Assembly: GCA_050692985.1 (NCBI GenBank)
Contig: JBOGVZ010000031.1
Location: 1 to 5,272, forward strand
Reading direction: 5' to 3'
Length of the DNA stretch: 5,272 nt
DNA from: JBOGVZ01 sp050692985
GTDB lineage: Bacteria; Actinomycetota; UBA4738; CALAEC01
Positions 1-5,038 of this stretch are shown here, piece after piece (the stretch's first letter is position 1; each line of letters starts with the position of its first letter). A model generated the notes under the pieces. That model was not told the origin of the DNA. It worked only from the letters and a program-made list of their open reading frames with translations, and did not search any database. The position numbers and the translations under genes are program-made.

Positions 1-163
1 AGATCCCCAGGGACTCCAGGGCCTTGGCCGCCACGCCCTCTCCCTCGTGGATCAGGCCCAGCAGGATGTGCTCGGTGCCGATGTAGTTGTGGTTGAGCAT
101 CCTCGCCTCTTCCTGGGCGAGGACCACCACCCGGCGGGCCCGCTCGGTGAACCGCTCGAACAT
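1..163 (-). CDS. clpC: ATP-dependent Clp protease ATPase subunit ClpC, N-terminal fragment
   Basis: Reading leftward from the ATG at 163 gives 54 residues beginning MFERFTERARRVVVLAQEEA and continuing through RMLNHNYIGTEHILLGLIHE to the window edge. This is the first repeat of the Clp N-domain (Clp_N), and the match to ClpC is almost residue for residue. ClpC is a cytosolic AAA+ unfoldase of about 800-850 residues that feeds substrates and misfolded proteins to ClpP; the Clp_N domain binds substrates and adaptors. Both ATPase modules lie outside the window. No Shine-Dalgarno sequence sits at a normal distance. A TAnnnT box ends 8 nt before the ATG, so the mRNA may be leaderless or nearly so. 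The gene upstream on this strand is a nuclease rather than the ctsR-mcsA-mcsB genes found before clpC in Firmicutes. Identification is very secure; only the truncation limits it. Confidence 0.95.
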   Translation of the reverse strand, partial: MFERFTERARRVVVLAQEEARMLNHNYIGTEHILLGLIHEGEGVAAKALESLGI

Positions 164-171
164 GTGGCCGC

Positions 172-201
172 AGCCTACCCCTCCGGCATCAGCCTTTTCA
201 C
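172..201 (-). promoter_or_regulatory. Putative clpC promoter
   Basis: On the minus strand a TAGGCT box (177 down to 172, TAnnnT type) lies 8 nt before the clpC ATG. A GTGAAA hexamer (201 down to 196, 4 of 6 matches to TTGACA) lies 18 bp further upstream. The implied start of transcription is at or within 1-2 nt of the ATG. The -35 element sits at the edge of the first 78-bp repeat copy, so the repeat may have supplied or disturbed upstream promoter sequence. No CIRCE or obvious CtsR/ClgR operator was recognised. The call rests on motif spacing only. Confidence 0.4.
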
Positions 202-352
202 TGGGGGGTCCGCTCGCTGTCCGCGCGTTCGGTCTCAGGGACCCAGGGCGAGCTACCCCCCCGGTCCCCCCGCCTTCACTGGGGGGTCCGCTCGCTGTCC
301 GCGCGTTCGGTCTCCGGGACTCAGGGCGAGCTACCCCCCCGGTCCCCCCGCC
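197..352. repeat. Two tandem copies of a 78-bp hairpin-forming repeat
   Basis: Copy 1 (197-274) and copy 2 (275-352) are directly adjacent and differ at only two positions: A237 versus C315, and C243 versus T321. Each copy contains an imperfect inverted repeat. In copy 1, GGGGGGT plus GCTCGC (203-209 and 212-217) pairs with GCGAGC plus ACCCCCC (248-253 and 255-261), leaving a 2x1 internal loop. Within the apical part, GGTC (231-234) can pair with GACC (240-243); in copy 2 the last pair becomes G-T. The unit is 26 codons long, so copy number can change without shifting frame. It covers most of the gap between the nuclease and clpC, and the last ten nuclease codons plus stop lie inside copy 2. 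This may be a dispersed REP-like or MITE-like palindromic element, a transcription-attenuating structure, or a local duplication. Confidence 0.85.
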
Positions 353-1280
353 CGCCCGCGCGGACCGAGGACTCCGGACACGTCTGCGCCCGGGGGCACC
401 ACTCGCACCACTTGCCCGGGTTGAGACGAGGTTCCTCTCCGGCCAGCAGCGCGGCGGCCCGCACGGCGCCGTCGCCCACCCGGCGCAGGGCCGACTCCAG
501 GAGGTCCTCGGTCACTTCGTGGGGACGGAACGTCCCGCCCTGGAGGTTCACGGTGACCACCCGGAACGGGGGCACCCCGTGGTGGAGGGCCATGACCAGG
601 GCGTAGAAGCGGGCGTCGTCGTCCTGCTCGGGGCGTTCCTGGCCGCCCTTGAGCTCGAGCACCAGACGGCGGGCCCGCATCGGGTCCTGGGGATCGGCCG
701 CGCCCAGGACCAGGTCCGGCCGGGCCGACAGCACCACCCGTCCCCCGGCCAGCTCGACGCGCAGCGGCCACTCCACGACGGGGTTCCAGGATCGCTCCAG
801 GGGCGGGAACACCGACCGGAACCACGACAGCTGGCGCACGGCTTCGCCCAGGAGCTCCGCGCGCTCGACCTCGTCCAGCAGCCCCACGTACTCCTCGAAC
901 CGCTCGTCCTGCTCGCGGAGCCGCTCCAGGGACCGCTCGGCCAGCTCCGCCTCCCCCAGGTCGCGGGCGTACACCCCGATCTCCACGGACTTGTGCACCA
1001 CCTTCCCCACCGCCAGGGCGGACCCGTAGGTGAACACCCCCTCCCCCAGCTCGTCGGCCAGGTAGAAGCCCTCGCACCGGGTGTGGAGGTTGACCAGGCG
1101 GCCCTTGGTCAGCCACAGCTGGCGGGCCTCGCCGAGGGCATCGGCGGCGGGCTCCAGCCGCCGTTCGAGGCGCTCGCGCAGGCGGGCATCGAGGTCCTGG
1201 GGGAACCGGGGACGCTCCCTCCCCGCCCCCATGACGTCCTCGAGCGTCCGCTGCTGCGCCGGCGTCAGGCCCACGGGCAC
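321..1280 (-). CDS. Standalone RecB/Cas4-like PD-(D/E)XK nuclease with Fe-S-type cysteines
   Basis: The 319-residue product resembles the RecB/AddB/Cas4 branch of the PD-(D/E)XK superfamily. Visible motifs, in order, are Cys69, a GKVVHKSVE segment with His96 and Glu100 (the GxxxH motif of these nucleases), Pro188-Asp189 in ARPDLVLG, Glu209-Leu-Lys211 in LVLELKGG, and a Tyr226 segment (ARFYAL) matching the RecB motif after the active site. Near the C-terminus is CEWCPRAQTCP, with Cys292, Cys295 and Cys301. One early and three late cysteines is the arrangement that holds a [4Fe-4S] cluster in AddB and Cas4. No helicase domain or CRISPR array is nearby, so a DNA repair or end-processing role is only inferred. 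The start is ambiguous. GTG 1280 keeps a conserved-looking LTPAQQ segment. A TAGGCT box at 1286-1281 would fit a leaderless GTG at 1274. ATG 1232 has a weak GAGGA. An in-frame TAG at 1286-1284 bars anything longer. Confidence 0.85.
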   Translation of the reverse strand: MPVGLTPAQQRTLEDVMGAGRERPRFPQDLDARLRERLERRLEPAADALGEARQLWLTKGRLVNLHTRCEGFYLADELGEGVFTYGSALAVGKVVHKSVEIGVYARDLGEAELAERSLERLREQDERFEEYVGLLDEVERAELLGEAVRQLSWFRSVFPPLERSWNPVVEWPLRVELAGGRVVLSARPDLVLGAADPQDPMRARRLVLELKGGQERPEQDDDARFYALVMALHHGVPPFRVVTVNLQGGTFRPHEVTEDLLESALRRVGDGAVRAAALLAGEEPRLNPGKWCEWCPRAQTCPESSVRAGGRGDRGGSSP

Positions 1281-1286
1281 AGCCTA
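1281..1286 (-). promoter_or_regulatory. Candidate -10 box for the nuclease gene
   Basis: TAGGCT on the minus strand abuts the GTG at 1280. It is the same hexamer as the clpC candidate -10. If it is used, transcription would begin near 1274, where the third codon of the longest reading frame is also GTG, giving a leaderless start two residues shorter. No good -35 hexamer is visible at 16-18 bp upstream, so support is weak. Confidence 0.25.
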
Positions 1287-1324
1287 GACCGGGCCTGTGA
1301 CACGAACGGCGCCATCCCGTGGGC

Positions 1325-1330
1325 TACACT
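1325..1330 (+). promoter_or_regulatory. Putative -10 box of the carboxylase/CoA-transferase operon
   Basis: TACACT (TAnnnT type) ends 8 nt before GTG 1339, so transcription should begin at about the start codon. This matches leaderless actinobacterial mRNAs and the absence of any Shine-Dalgarno sequence before GTG 1339. It is the same box-to-start distance seen at clpC. No clear -35 hexamer is present. If this promoter is real, the alternative GTG at 1297 lies upstream of the transcript and cannot be the start. Confidence 0.45.
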
Positions 1331-1338
1331 CGGCAGCC

Positions 1339-2934
1339 GTGGCCAAGATCGAAGAGGAGCCCGGCGCCGAGGCCCGGCGGCCCCGGCCGGCCGAGGAGCG
1401 CCTGGAGGAGCTGCGGCGCCGCAAGGAGGAGGCCCTGGTGGCCGGGGGCGAGCCGGCCATCGAGCGGCAGCACGGCCGGGGGAAGCTGACCGCCCGGGAG
1501 CGCCTGGAGCTGCTCCTGGACCCCGGCTCGTTCGTGGAGACCGACATGCTGGCCCGGCACCGGGTCCACGGGTTCGGCATGGAGAAGACCCGCCACTACG
1601 GCGACGGGGTGGTCACCGGCTGGGGGACGATCGACGGCCGCAAGGTGTTCGTGTTCTCCCAGGACTTCACGGTGTTCGGCGGCTCCCTGGGGGAGACCTT
1701 CGCGGAGAAGGTCTGCAAGATCATGGACATGGCCGTGGCCACCGGGGCCCCGGTGATCGGCCTCAACGACTCCGGCGGGGCCCGCATCCAGGAGGGGGCC
1801 GCCTCCCTGGCCGGCTACGGCTACATCTTCGACCGGAACGTCCGGGCCTCCGGGGTGATCCCGCAGATCAGCGTGATCATGGGCCCGTGCGCCGGGGGGG
1901 CGGTGTACTCGCCGGCCATGACCGACTACATCTTCATGGTCAAGGAGACCGCCCACATGTTCATCACCGGACCGGAGGTCATCAAGACGGTGACCGGCGA
2001 GGACGTGACGTTCGAGGAGCTGGGGGGAGCCCAGACCCACGCCAGCCGCTCGGGCATCGCCTCGTTCATCGCCGAGGACGAGCAGGAGTGCCTGCGACAG
2101 GTGCGCTACCTGCTGTCGTTCCTGCCGTCGAACAACATGGAGGACCCCCCGTCGTTCGCCCCGGCCGACGATCCCGAACGCCCCGTCCCCGAGCTCAACA
2201 CCGTGGTGCCGGACTCGCCGCGCGAGCCCTACGACATGAAGGACGTGATCCGGGCCGTCGTCGACGAGAGCCACTTCTTCGAGGTGTTCCCGCTGTGGGC
2301 CATGAACATCGTGATCGGGTTCGCCCGGCTCGACGGCCACTCGGTGGGCATCGTGGCCAACCAGCCGAAGGTCCTGGCCGGGACGCTCGACATCGAGTCC
2401 AGCGAGAAGGCCGCCAGGTTCGTGAGGTTCTGCGACGCGTTCAACATCCCCCTGGTGACGTTCGTCGACGTACCCGGCTTCCTGCCGGGGACGGCCCAGG
2501 AGTACGGGGGGATCATCCGCCGGGGGGCCAAGCTGCTGTACGCCTTCACCGAGGCCACCGTGCCCCGGATGACCGTGATCACCCGCAAGGCCTACGGCGG
2601 CGCCTATGTGGTCATGAGCTCCAAGCACATCCGCTCCGACGTCTCCTACGCCTGGCCGACCGCGGAGATCGCCGTCATGGGCCCCGAGGGAGCGGTGAGC
2701 ATCGTCAACCGGCGGGAGATCGAGGGGGCCGAGGACCCGGAGGCCCGCCGCCGGGAGCTGATCGCCGAGTACGAGGAGCGGTTCGCCAACCCGTACATCG
2801 CCGCCGAGCGTGGGTACGTGGATGACGTCATCGAGCCGGCCGAGACCCGGCGCCGGCTGATCCAGTCGCTGCGGATGCTGAGGTCGAAGCGGGAGGCCGT
2901 GCCCCCCCACAAGCACGGGAACATCCCCCTGTAG
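1339..2934 (+). CDS. Acyl-CoA carboxylase, carboxyltransferase (beta) subunit, PccB/AccD5 type
   Basis: This subunit transfers the carboxyl group from biotinylated carrier protein to a short acyl-CoA (propionyl-CoA or acetyl-CoA), giving methylmalonyl-CoA or malonyl-CoA. From GTG 1339 it has 531 residues, close to Streptomyces coelicolor PccB (about 530). The two crotonase-fold halves are visible. The N-terminal half has GRGKLTARERLELLLDPGSF (46-65) and the oxyanion-hole motif GPCAGG (182-187). The C-terminal half has VDVPGFLPG followed by KAYGGAY (417-423). In PccB/AccD5 the residue after GGAY is Asp (S. coelicolor Asp422), which sets acyl specificity. Here it is Val424, closer to the Ile of S. 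coelicolor AccB, so acetyl-CoA use is plausible. GTG 1297 would add 14 residues but lies upstream of a likely -10 box. The biotin carboxylase/BCCP subunit is not in the window. The enzyme family is certain; the substrate is not. Confidence 0.93.
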   Translation: MAKIEEEPGAEARRPRPAEERLEELRRRKEEALVAGGEPAIERQHGRGKLTARERLELLLDPGSFVETDMLARHRVHGFGMEKTRHYGDGVVTGWGTIDGRKVFVFSQDFTVFGGSLGETFAEKVCKIMDMAVATGAPVIGLNDSGGARIQEGAASLAGYGYIFDRNVRASGVIPQISVIMGPCAGGAVYSPAMTDYIFMVKETAHMFITGPEVIKTVTGEDVTFEELGGAQTHASRSGIASFIAEDEQECLRQVRYLLSFLPSNNMEDPPSFAPADDPERPVPELNTVVPDSPREPYDMKDVIRAVVDESHFFEVFPLWAMNIVIGFARLDGHSVGIVANQPKVLAGTLDIESSEKAARFVRFCDAFNIPLVTFVDVPGFLPGTAQEYGGIIRRGAKLLYAFTEATVPRMTVITRKAYGGAYVVMSSKHIRSDVSYAWPTAEIAVMGPEGAVSIVNRREIEGAEDPEARRRELIAEYEERFANPYIAAERGYVDDVIEPAETRRRLIQSLRMLRSKREAVPPHKHGNIPL

Positions 2935-2937
2935 CCC

Positions 2938-3189
2938 ATGCCTCGTTACGAGCCCCCACCCGACCTCTCTCCGGAGGAGGAGCGCGCCGTGCTGGGGGCG
3001 CTGGACGCCGCCCTGGAGGCCTCCCGGTCGCGACCCGGCGCGTGGGCGCTGGCCGGCCGGGTCGAGGCCCTGCGCCTGGGCGCCCTCCAGGCCCGCCGCC
3101 ACGCCGAGCGACCGTGGGTCGCCCGCGGAGACGCCCCGTTCGCCCGCCGGGGCACCACGCCCCTGATCGGCCGCGGCGACGCCAGGTAG
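2938..3189 (+). CDS. Small protein in the position of a carboxylase epsilon subunit
   Basis: The 83-residue product starts 3 nt after the carboxylase stop codon, has no Shine-Dalgarno sequence of its own and is probably translationally coupled to it. An acidic N-terminal segment (PPDLSPEEERAVLGALDAAL) is predicted helical. A tryptophan-containing middle helix (GAWALAGRVEALRLGALQAR) and a basic tail (FARRGTTPLIGRGDAR) follow. Actinobacterial acyl-CoA carboxylases often have a small epsilon subunit (AccE/PccE) encoded directly after the beta subunit, which stimulates activity by bridging subunits. The position, size and a single SPEEE-like helix plus Trp agree with that. The sequence is not a clear match to the AccE5 family I know, so the functional name is inferred from context. 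It could instead be an unrelated conserved partner. Translation ends at TAG 3187-3189, whose G is the first base of the next start codon. Confidence 0.7.
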   Translation: MPRYEPPPDLSPEEERAVLGALDAALEASRSRPGAWALAGRVEALRLGALQARRHAERPWVARGDAPFARRGTTPLIGRGDAR

Positions 3190-3578
3190 TGGACGAGGAC
3201 CTGAACGCCGCCGCCGCCCATTGCCCGGCGTGCGGCACCGAGTACCGCGCCGGGTTCGACACCTGCGCGGACGACGGCACCCCCCTGGTGCCGGGCCCCG
3301 CTCCGGAGCCGGCCCCGGAGGCCCCGCCCGCGCCGACGGCCCCCGAACCTCGGCGGACGTGGCGAGCGGTGGCCACCTTCCACCGCGAGGACGAGGCCAG
3401 GCTGCTGGCCGGACGGCTGGAGGCGGAGGGCATCGAGGCTCGGGTGTTCCCCGAGGGCACCTCCGACTTCTACGGCCGGGGGACCTCGGCGATGCTCGGC
3501 CGCCCATGGGAGGTGCTCGTTCCCGAGGGGAGGGAGGACGAGGCCGCCAGGGTGATCGAGGAGGTCTGGTCTCCGTGA
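3189..3578 (+). CDS. Zinc-ribbon and DUF2007 domain protein
   Basis: The 129-residue product begins at a GTG that shares one base with the previous stop (TAGTG), typical of termination-reinitiation. Residues 11-33 form a zinc-ribbon-like segment: CPAC at 12-15, then Cys26 in CADDGTPL. Only three cysteines are present, and Asp29 occupies the position where a fourth is common; similar CxxDGTPL half-ribbons exist in other bacterial proteins. Residues 34-54 are a flexible Pro/Ala/Glu linker. Residues 57-127, from WRAVATFHREDEARLLAGRL to VLVPEGREDEAARVI, match the DUF2007 fold (PF09413), annotated as a putative prokaryotic signal-transducing domain with no proven biochemical role. It ends in TGA 3576-3578, overlapping the CoA-transferase start by 4 nt. 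Its tight coupling to acyl-CoA enzymes suggests a regulatory or assembly role, but that is inference. A longer in-frame reading from 3042 is Arg/Pro-rich shadow sequence and was not used. Confidence 0.8.
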   Translation: MDEDLNAAAAHCPACGTEYRAGFDTCADDGTPLVPGPAPEPAPEAPPAPTAPEPRRTWRAVATFHREDEARLLAGRLEAEGIEARVFPEGTSDFYGRGTSAMLGRPWEVLVPEGREDEAARVIEEVWSP

Positions 3579-4783
3579 GCGACCCGGAACGCCCCATGCC
3601 GCTGGAGGGCATCCGGGTGCTCGACATCGCCACGGTGATCGGGGGCCCGGGCGCGGCCGCCCGGCTGGGTGACTTCGGGGCGGACGTGATCAAGGTCGAG
3701 CACCCGGGGACCGGCGACACCACCCGCAACTTCGGTTGGAAGGCCGGGGGGGTGGGGCTGTGGTGGAAGCTGATCTCACGCAACAAGCGTCCCGTGACCC
3801 TCAGGCTGTCCCACCCCGAGGGCCGGGACCTGCTGCTGCGGCTGGTGGAGGGGGCCGACGTCCTGGTGGAGTCGTTCCGCCCGGGGACGCTGGAGCGGTG
3901 GAACGTGGGGCCCGATGACCTGCACGCTCGCAACCCCCGCCTGGTGATCCTGCGGGTGTCGGGGTTCGGCCAGACCGGCCCCTACGCCCACCGCCCCGGT
4001 TTCGGCACCCTGGCCGAGGCCATGTCGGGCCTGGCCCACATCACCGGCGACCCCGACGGCCCGCCCATGCTTCCCCCGGTGGCCCTGGCGGACGAGGTGG
4101 CGGCGCTGCTGGGCGCCTACGCGGTCATGGTGGCCCTGTACCACCGCGACCACCGCGGGGGCACCGGGCAGGTGATCGACCAGTCCCTGTTCGAGGGGCT
4201 GTTCCAGCTCACCGGGCCGATCCCCACCGCGTACGACCGCCTGGGGCTGGTGACCGGCCGCCACGGCAACCGCCTGCCGTACGTGGCCCCCCGGGGGGCG
4301 TTCCGCACGGCCGACGATCGGTGGGTCGCGCTGTCGGGCACGTCCCAATCGATCGCCCACCGCATCCTGGCGGCTATCGACCGTCCCGAGCTGGCCACGG
4401 ATCCACGGTTCGCCACGAACGAGGCGCGGCTGAAGCACGTGGACGAGCTCGACTCGCTGATCGAGGGGTGGGTGGGGGCCCACTCCCTCCAGGAGGTCAT
4501 GGCGGCATTCGAGGCCCACGAGGCCGCCGCGGCGCCGATCTACGACATCCAGCAGATCTTCTCGGACCTCCAGTACGGGGCCCGGGGCACGATCGTGCAC
4601 GTCCCCGACGAGGAGCTCGGCTCGGTGGTGATGCCCGACGTCCAGCCCCGGCTCTCCGGGACCCCCGGCCGCATCCGCCACGCCGGCCTCCCGATGGGCA
4701 CCGCCAACGATGACGTGTACGGAACCGAGCTCGGGCTCTCCGAGGAAGAGCTGGCCCGCCTCCGCGACGCCGGCGTGATCTGA
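3575..4783 (+). CDS. Family III (CaiB/BaiF) CoA-transferase
   Basis: Family III CoA-transferases move CoA from an acyl-CoA donor to a carboxylic acid through aspartyl-CoA thioester intermediates, or act as acyl-CoA racemases in some branches. The 402-residue product matches the usual length of about 400. It has the N-terminal signature MPLEGIRVLDIATVIGGPGAA with DFGADVIKVEHP, a middle DVLVESFRPGTLERW segment, GFGQTGPY, and the ADEVAALLGAYAVMVALYHR helix in which Asp173 aligns with catalytic Asp169 of formyl-CoA transferase. The C-terminal part contains AAAPIYDIQQIFSD, also typical. GTG 3575 overlaps the previous TGA (GTGA), and GAGGAGG at 3558-3564 lies 10 nt upstream, which favours it over ATG 3596. 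The substrates cannot be named from sequence. Co-transcription with the carboxylase suggests a short or branched acyl-CoA or dicarboxylic acid pathway. Confidence 0.92.
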   Translation: MSDPERPMPLEGIRVLDIATVIGGPGAAARLGDFGADVIKVEHPGTGDTTRNFGWKAGGVGLWWKLISRNKRPVTLRLSHPEGRDLLLRLVEGADVLVESFRPGTLERWNVGPDDLHARNPRLVILRVSGFGQTGPYAHRPGFGTLAEAMSGLAHITGDPDGPPMLPPVALADEVAALLGAYAVMVALYHRDHRGGTGQVIDQSLFEGLFQLTGPIPTAYDRLGLVTGRHGNRLPYVAPRGAFRTADDRWVALSGTSQSIAHRILAAIDRPELATDPRFATNEARLKHVDELDSLIEGWVGAHSLQEVMAAFEAHEAAAAPIYDIQQIFSDLQYGARGTIVHVPDEELGSVVMPDVQPRLSGTPGRIRHAGLPMGTANDDVYGTELGLSEEELARLRDAGVI

Positions 4784-4811
4784 CCCGTTGGCCCATCCGG
4801 GCCAACGGGTC
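4782..4811 (+). terminator. Perfect 13-bp hairpin at the operon end
   Basis: GACCCGTTGGCCC (4782-4794) pairs without mismatch with GGGCCAACGGGTC (4799-4811) around the loop ATCC. The left arm starts inside the TGA stop codon of the CoA-transferase. No T-tract follows; the next bases are C/G-rich. Strong hairpins lacking a U-tract are common at gene ends in high-GC actinobacteria. It may end transcription or protect the 3' end of the mRNA. Confidence 0.8.
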
Positions 4812-4814
4812 CCG

Positions 4815-4830
4815 CCCCGGGGACTAGTCC
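4815..4830. repeat. Overlapping DNA palindromes CCCCGGGG and GGACTAGTCC
   Basis: CCCCGGGG (4815-4822) and GGACTAGTCC (4821-4830) are perfect two-fold palindromes sharing two bases. With no unpaired loop, the second cannot form a good RNA hairpin, so it is more likely a DNA-level site, for example an operator for a dimeric regulator. It lies about 33 bp upstream of the proposed pilin -35 box. ACTAGT is also AT-rich relative to its surroundings. Function is unknown. Confidence 0.45.
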
Positions 4831-4862
4831 TTTGTGACCACCCCGACCGACGCGTTGTCCCA

Positions 4863-4891
4863 TCGACGGCCGACGGCCACCCGCCGATACT
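4863..4891 (+). promoter_or_regulatory. Putative promoter of the pilin transcript
   Basis: TCGACG (4863-4868, 4 of 6 matches to TTGACA) and GATACT (4886-4891, 4 of 6 to TATAAT) are separated by 17 bp. The spacer holds a 7-bp direct repeat, CGACGGC at 4864-4870 and 4871-4877. Transcription would begin near 4898, giving a 5' leader of about 137 nt before the pilin ATG. The overlapping GCCGATAC (4883-4890) resembles a FliA/WhiG-type -10 (GCCGATAA), but no TAAA -35 element is seen, so a housekeeping-type sigma factor is favoured. Confidence 0.4.
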
Positions 4892-4942
4892 CGGAAGCGA
4901 GAGCGAAAACGACGCGCCGAAAGGAGGTGGACTCCAGCGATC

Positions 4943-5038
4943 GTGACCGCAGAGCAGCACCGGGCATCGCCCCCACGTGCCCTTCGTGTCCGCACCAGTG
5001 CCCACACACACAGATGCGGCAAGGAGGAATCCACATGA
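4943..5038 (+). CDS. Possible 31-residue leader ORF overlapping the pilin start
   Basis: A GTG at 4943 opens 31 codons ending at TGA 5036-5038, which overlaps the pilin ATG as ATGA, the classic coupling arrangement. AAGGAGGTGG at 4921-4930 is nearly a full complement of the 16S 3' end but lies about 13 nt from this GTG, which is longer than ideal. The peptide is basic and polar (it ends RCGKEEST), has no signal or membrane segment and resembles nothing I know. Its last codons cover the pilin's own AAGGAGG, so translation of one would affect access to the other. It may be a real leader peptide, or a chance open frame in high-GC sequence. No other evidence supports it. Confidence 0.3.
   Translation: MTAEQHRASPPRALRVRTSAHTHRCGKEEST
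5021..5027 (+). promoter_or_regulatory. Ribosome binding site of the pilin gene
   Basis: AAGGAGG lies 7 nt before ATG 5035. It is the best-spaced strong Shine-Dalgarno sequence in the window and fixes the pilin start, ruling out the open reading frame that continues upstream to 4834. Confidence 0.9.

Noticed and set aside
197..352. CRISPR array beside a Cas4-like nuclease
   Set aside because: There are only two contiguous 78-bp units with no repeat-spacer alternation and no other cas gene. The repeat also encodes the end of the nuclease.
1297..1338. Upstream GTG start for the carboxylase
   Set aside because: It has no ribosome site and lies upstream of the TACACT box. The GTG at 1339 gives the family-typical length of 531 residues.
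87..2825. Very long open frame on the plus strand (912 codons)
   Set aside because: It runs antisense through clpC and the nuclease and out of frame through the carboxylase. The translation is low-complexity Arg/Pro/Gly sequence typical of high-GC shadow frames.
1324..3933. Long minus-strand open frame (869 codons) opposite the operon
   Set aside because: Antisense to four well-supported genes. Composition is His/Gly/Arg/Pro-rich with no domain.
4883..4890. FliA/WhiG-type sigma promoter (GCCGATAC)
   Set aside because: The -10 matches 7 of 8 bases, but no TAAA-like -35 is present at the required distance. A 17-bp-spaced housekeeping promoter fits the same place better.
4885..4960. Possible c-di-GMP riboswitch before the pilin
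   Set aside because: The leader has GAAA-like segments, but the conserved GEMM core and its paired helices could not be traced.
3776..5011. Minus-strand open frame opposite the CoA-transferase
   Set aside because: It is a shadow of the CoA-transferase frame, with no recognisable motif or start signal.
4834..5034. N-terminal extension of the pilin in the same frame
   Set aside because: The extension is Arg/Thr/Pro-rich and would bury the prepilin leader. AAGGAGG 7 nt before ATG 5035 fixes the start.
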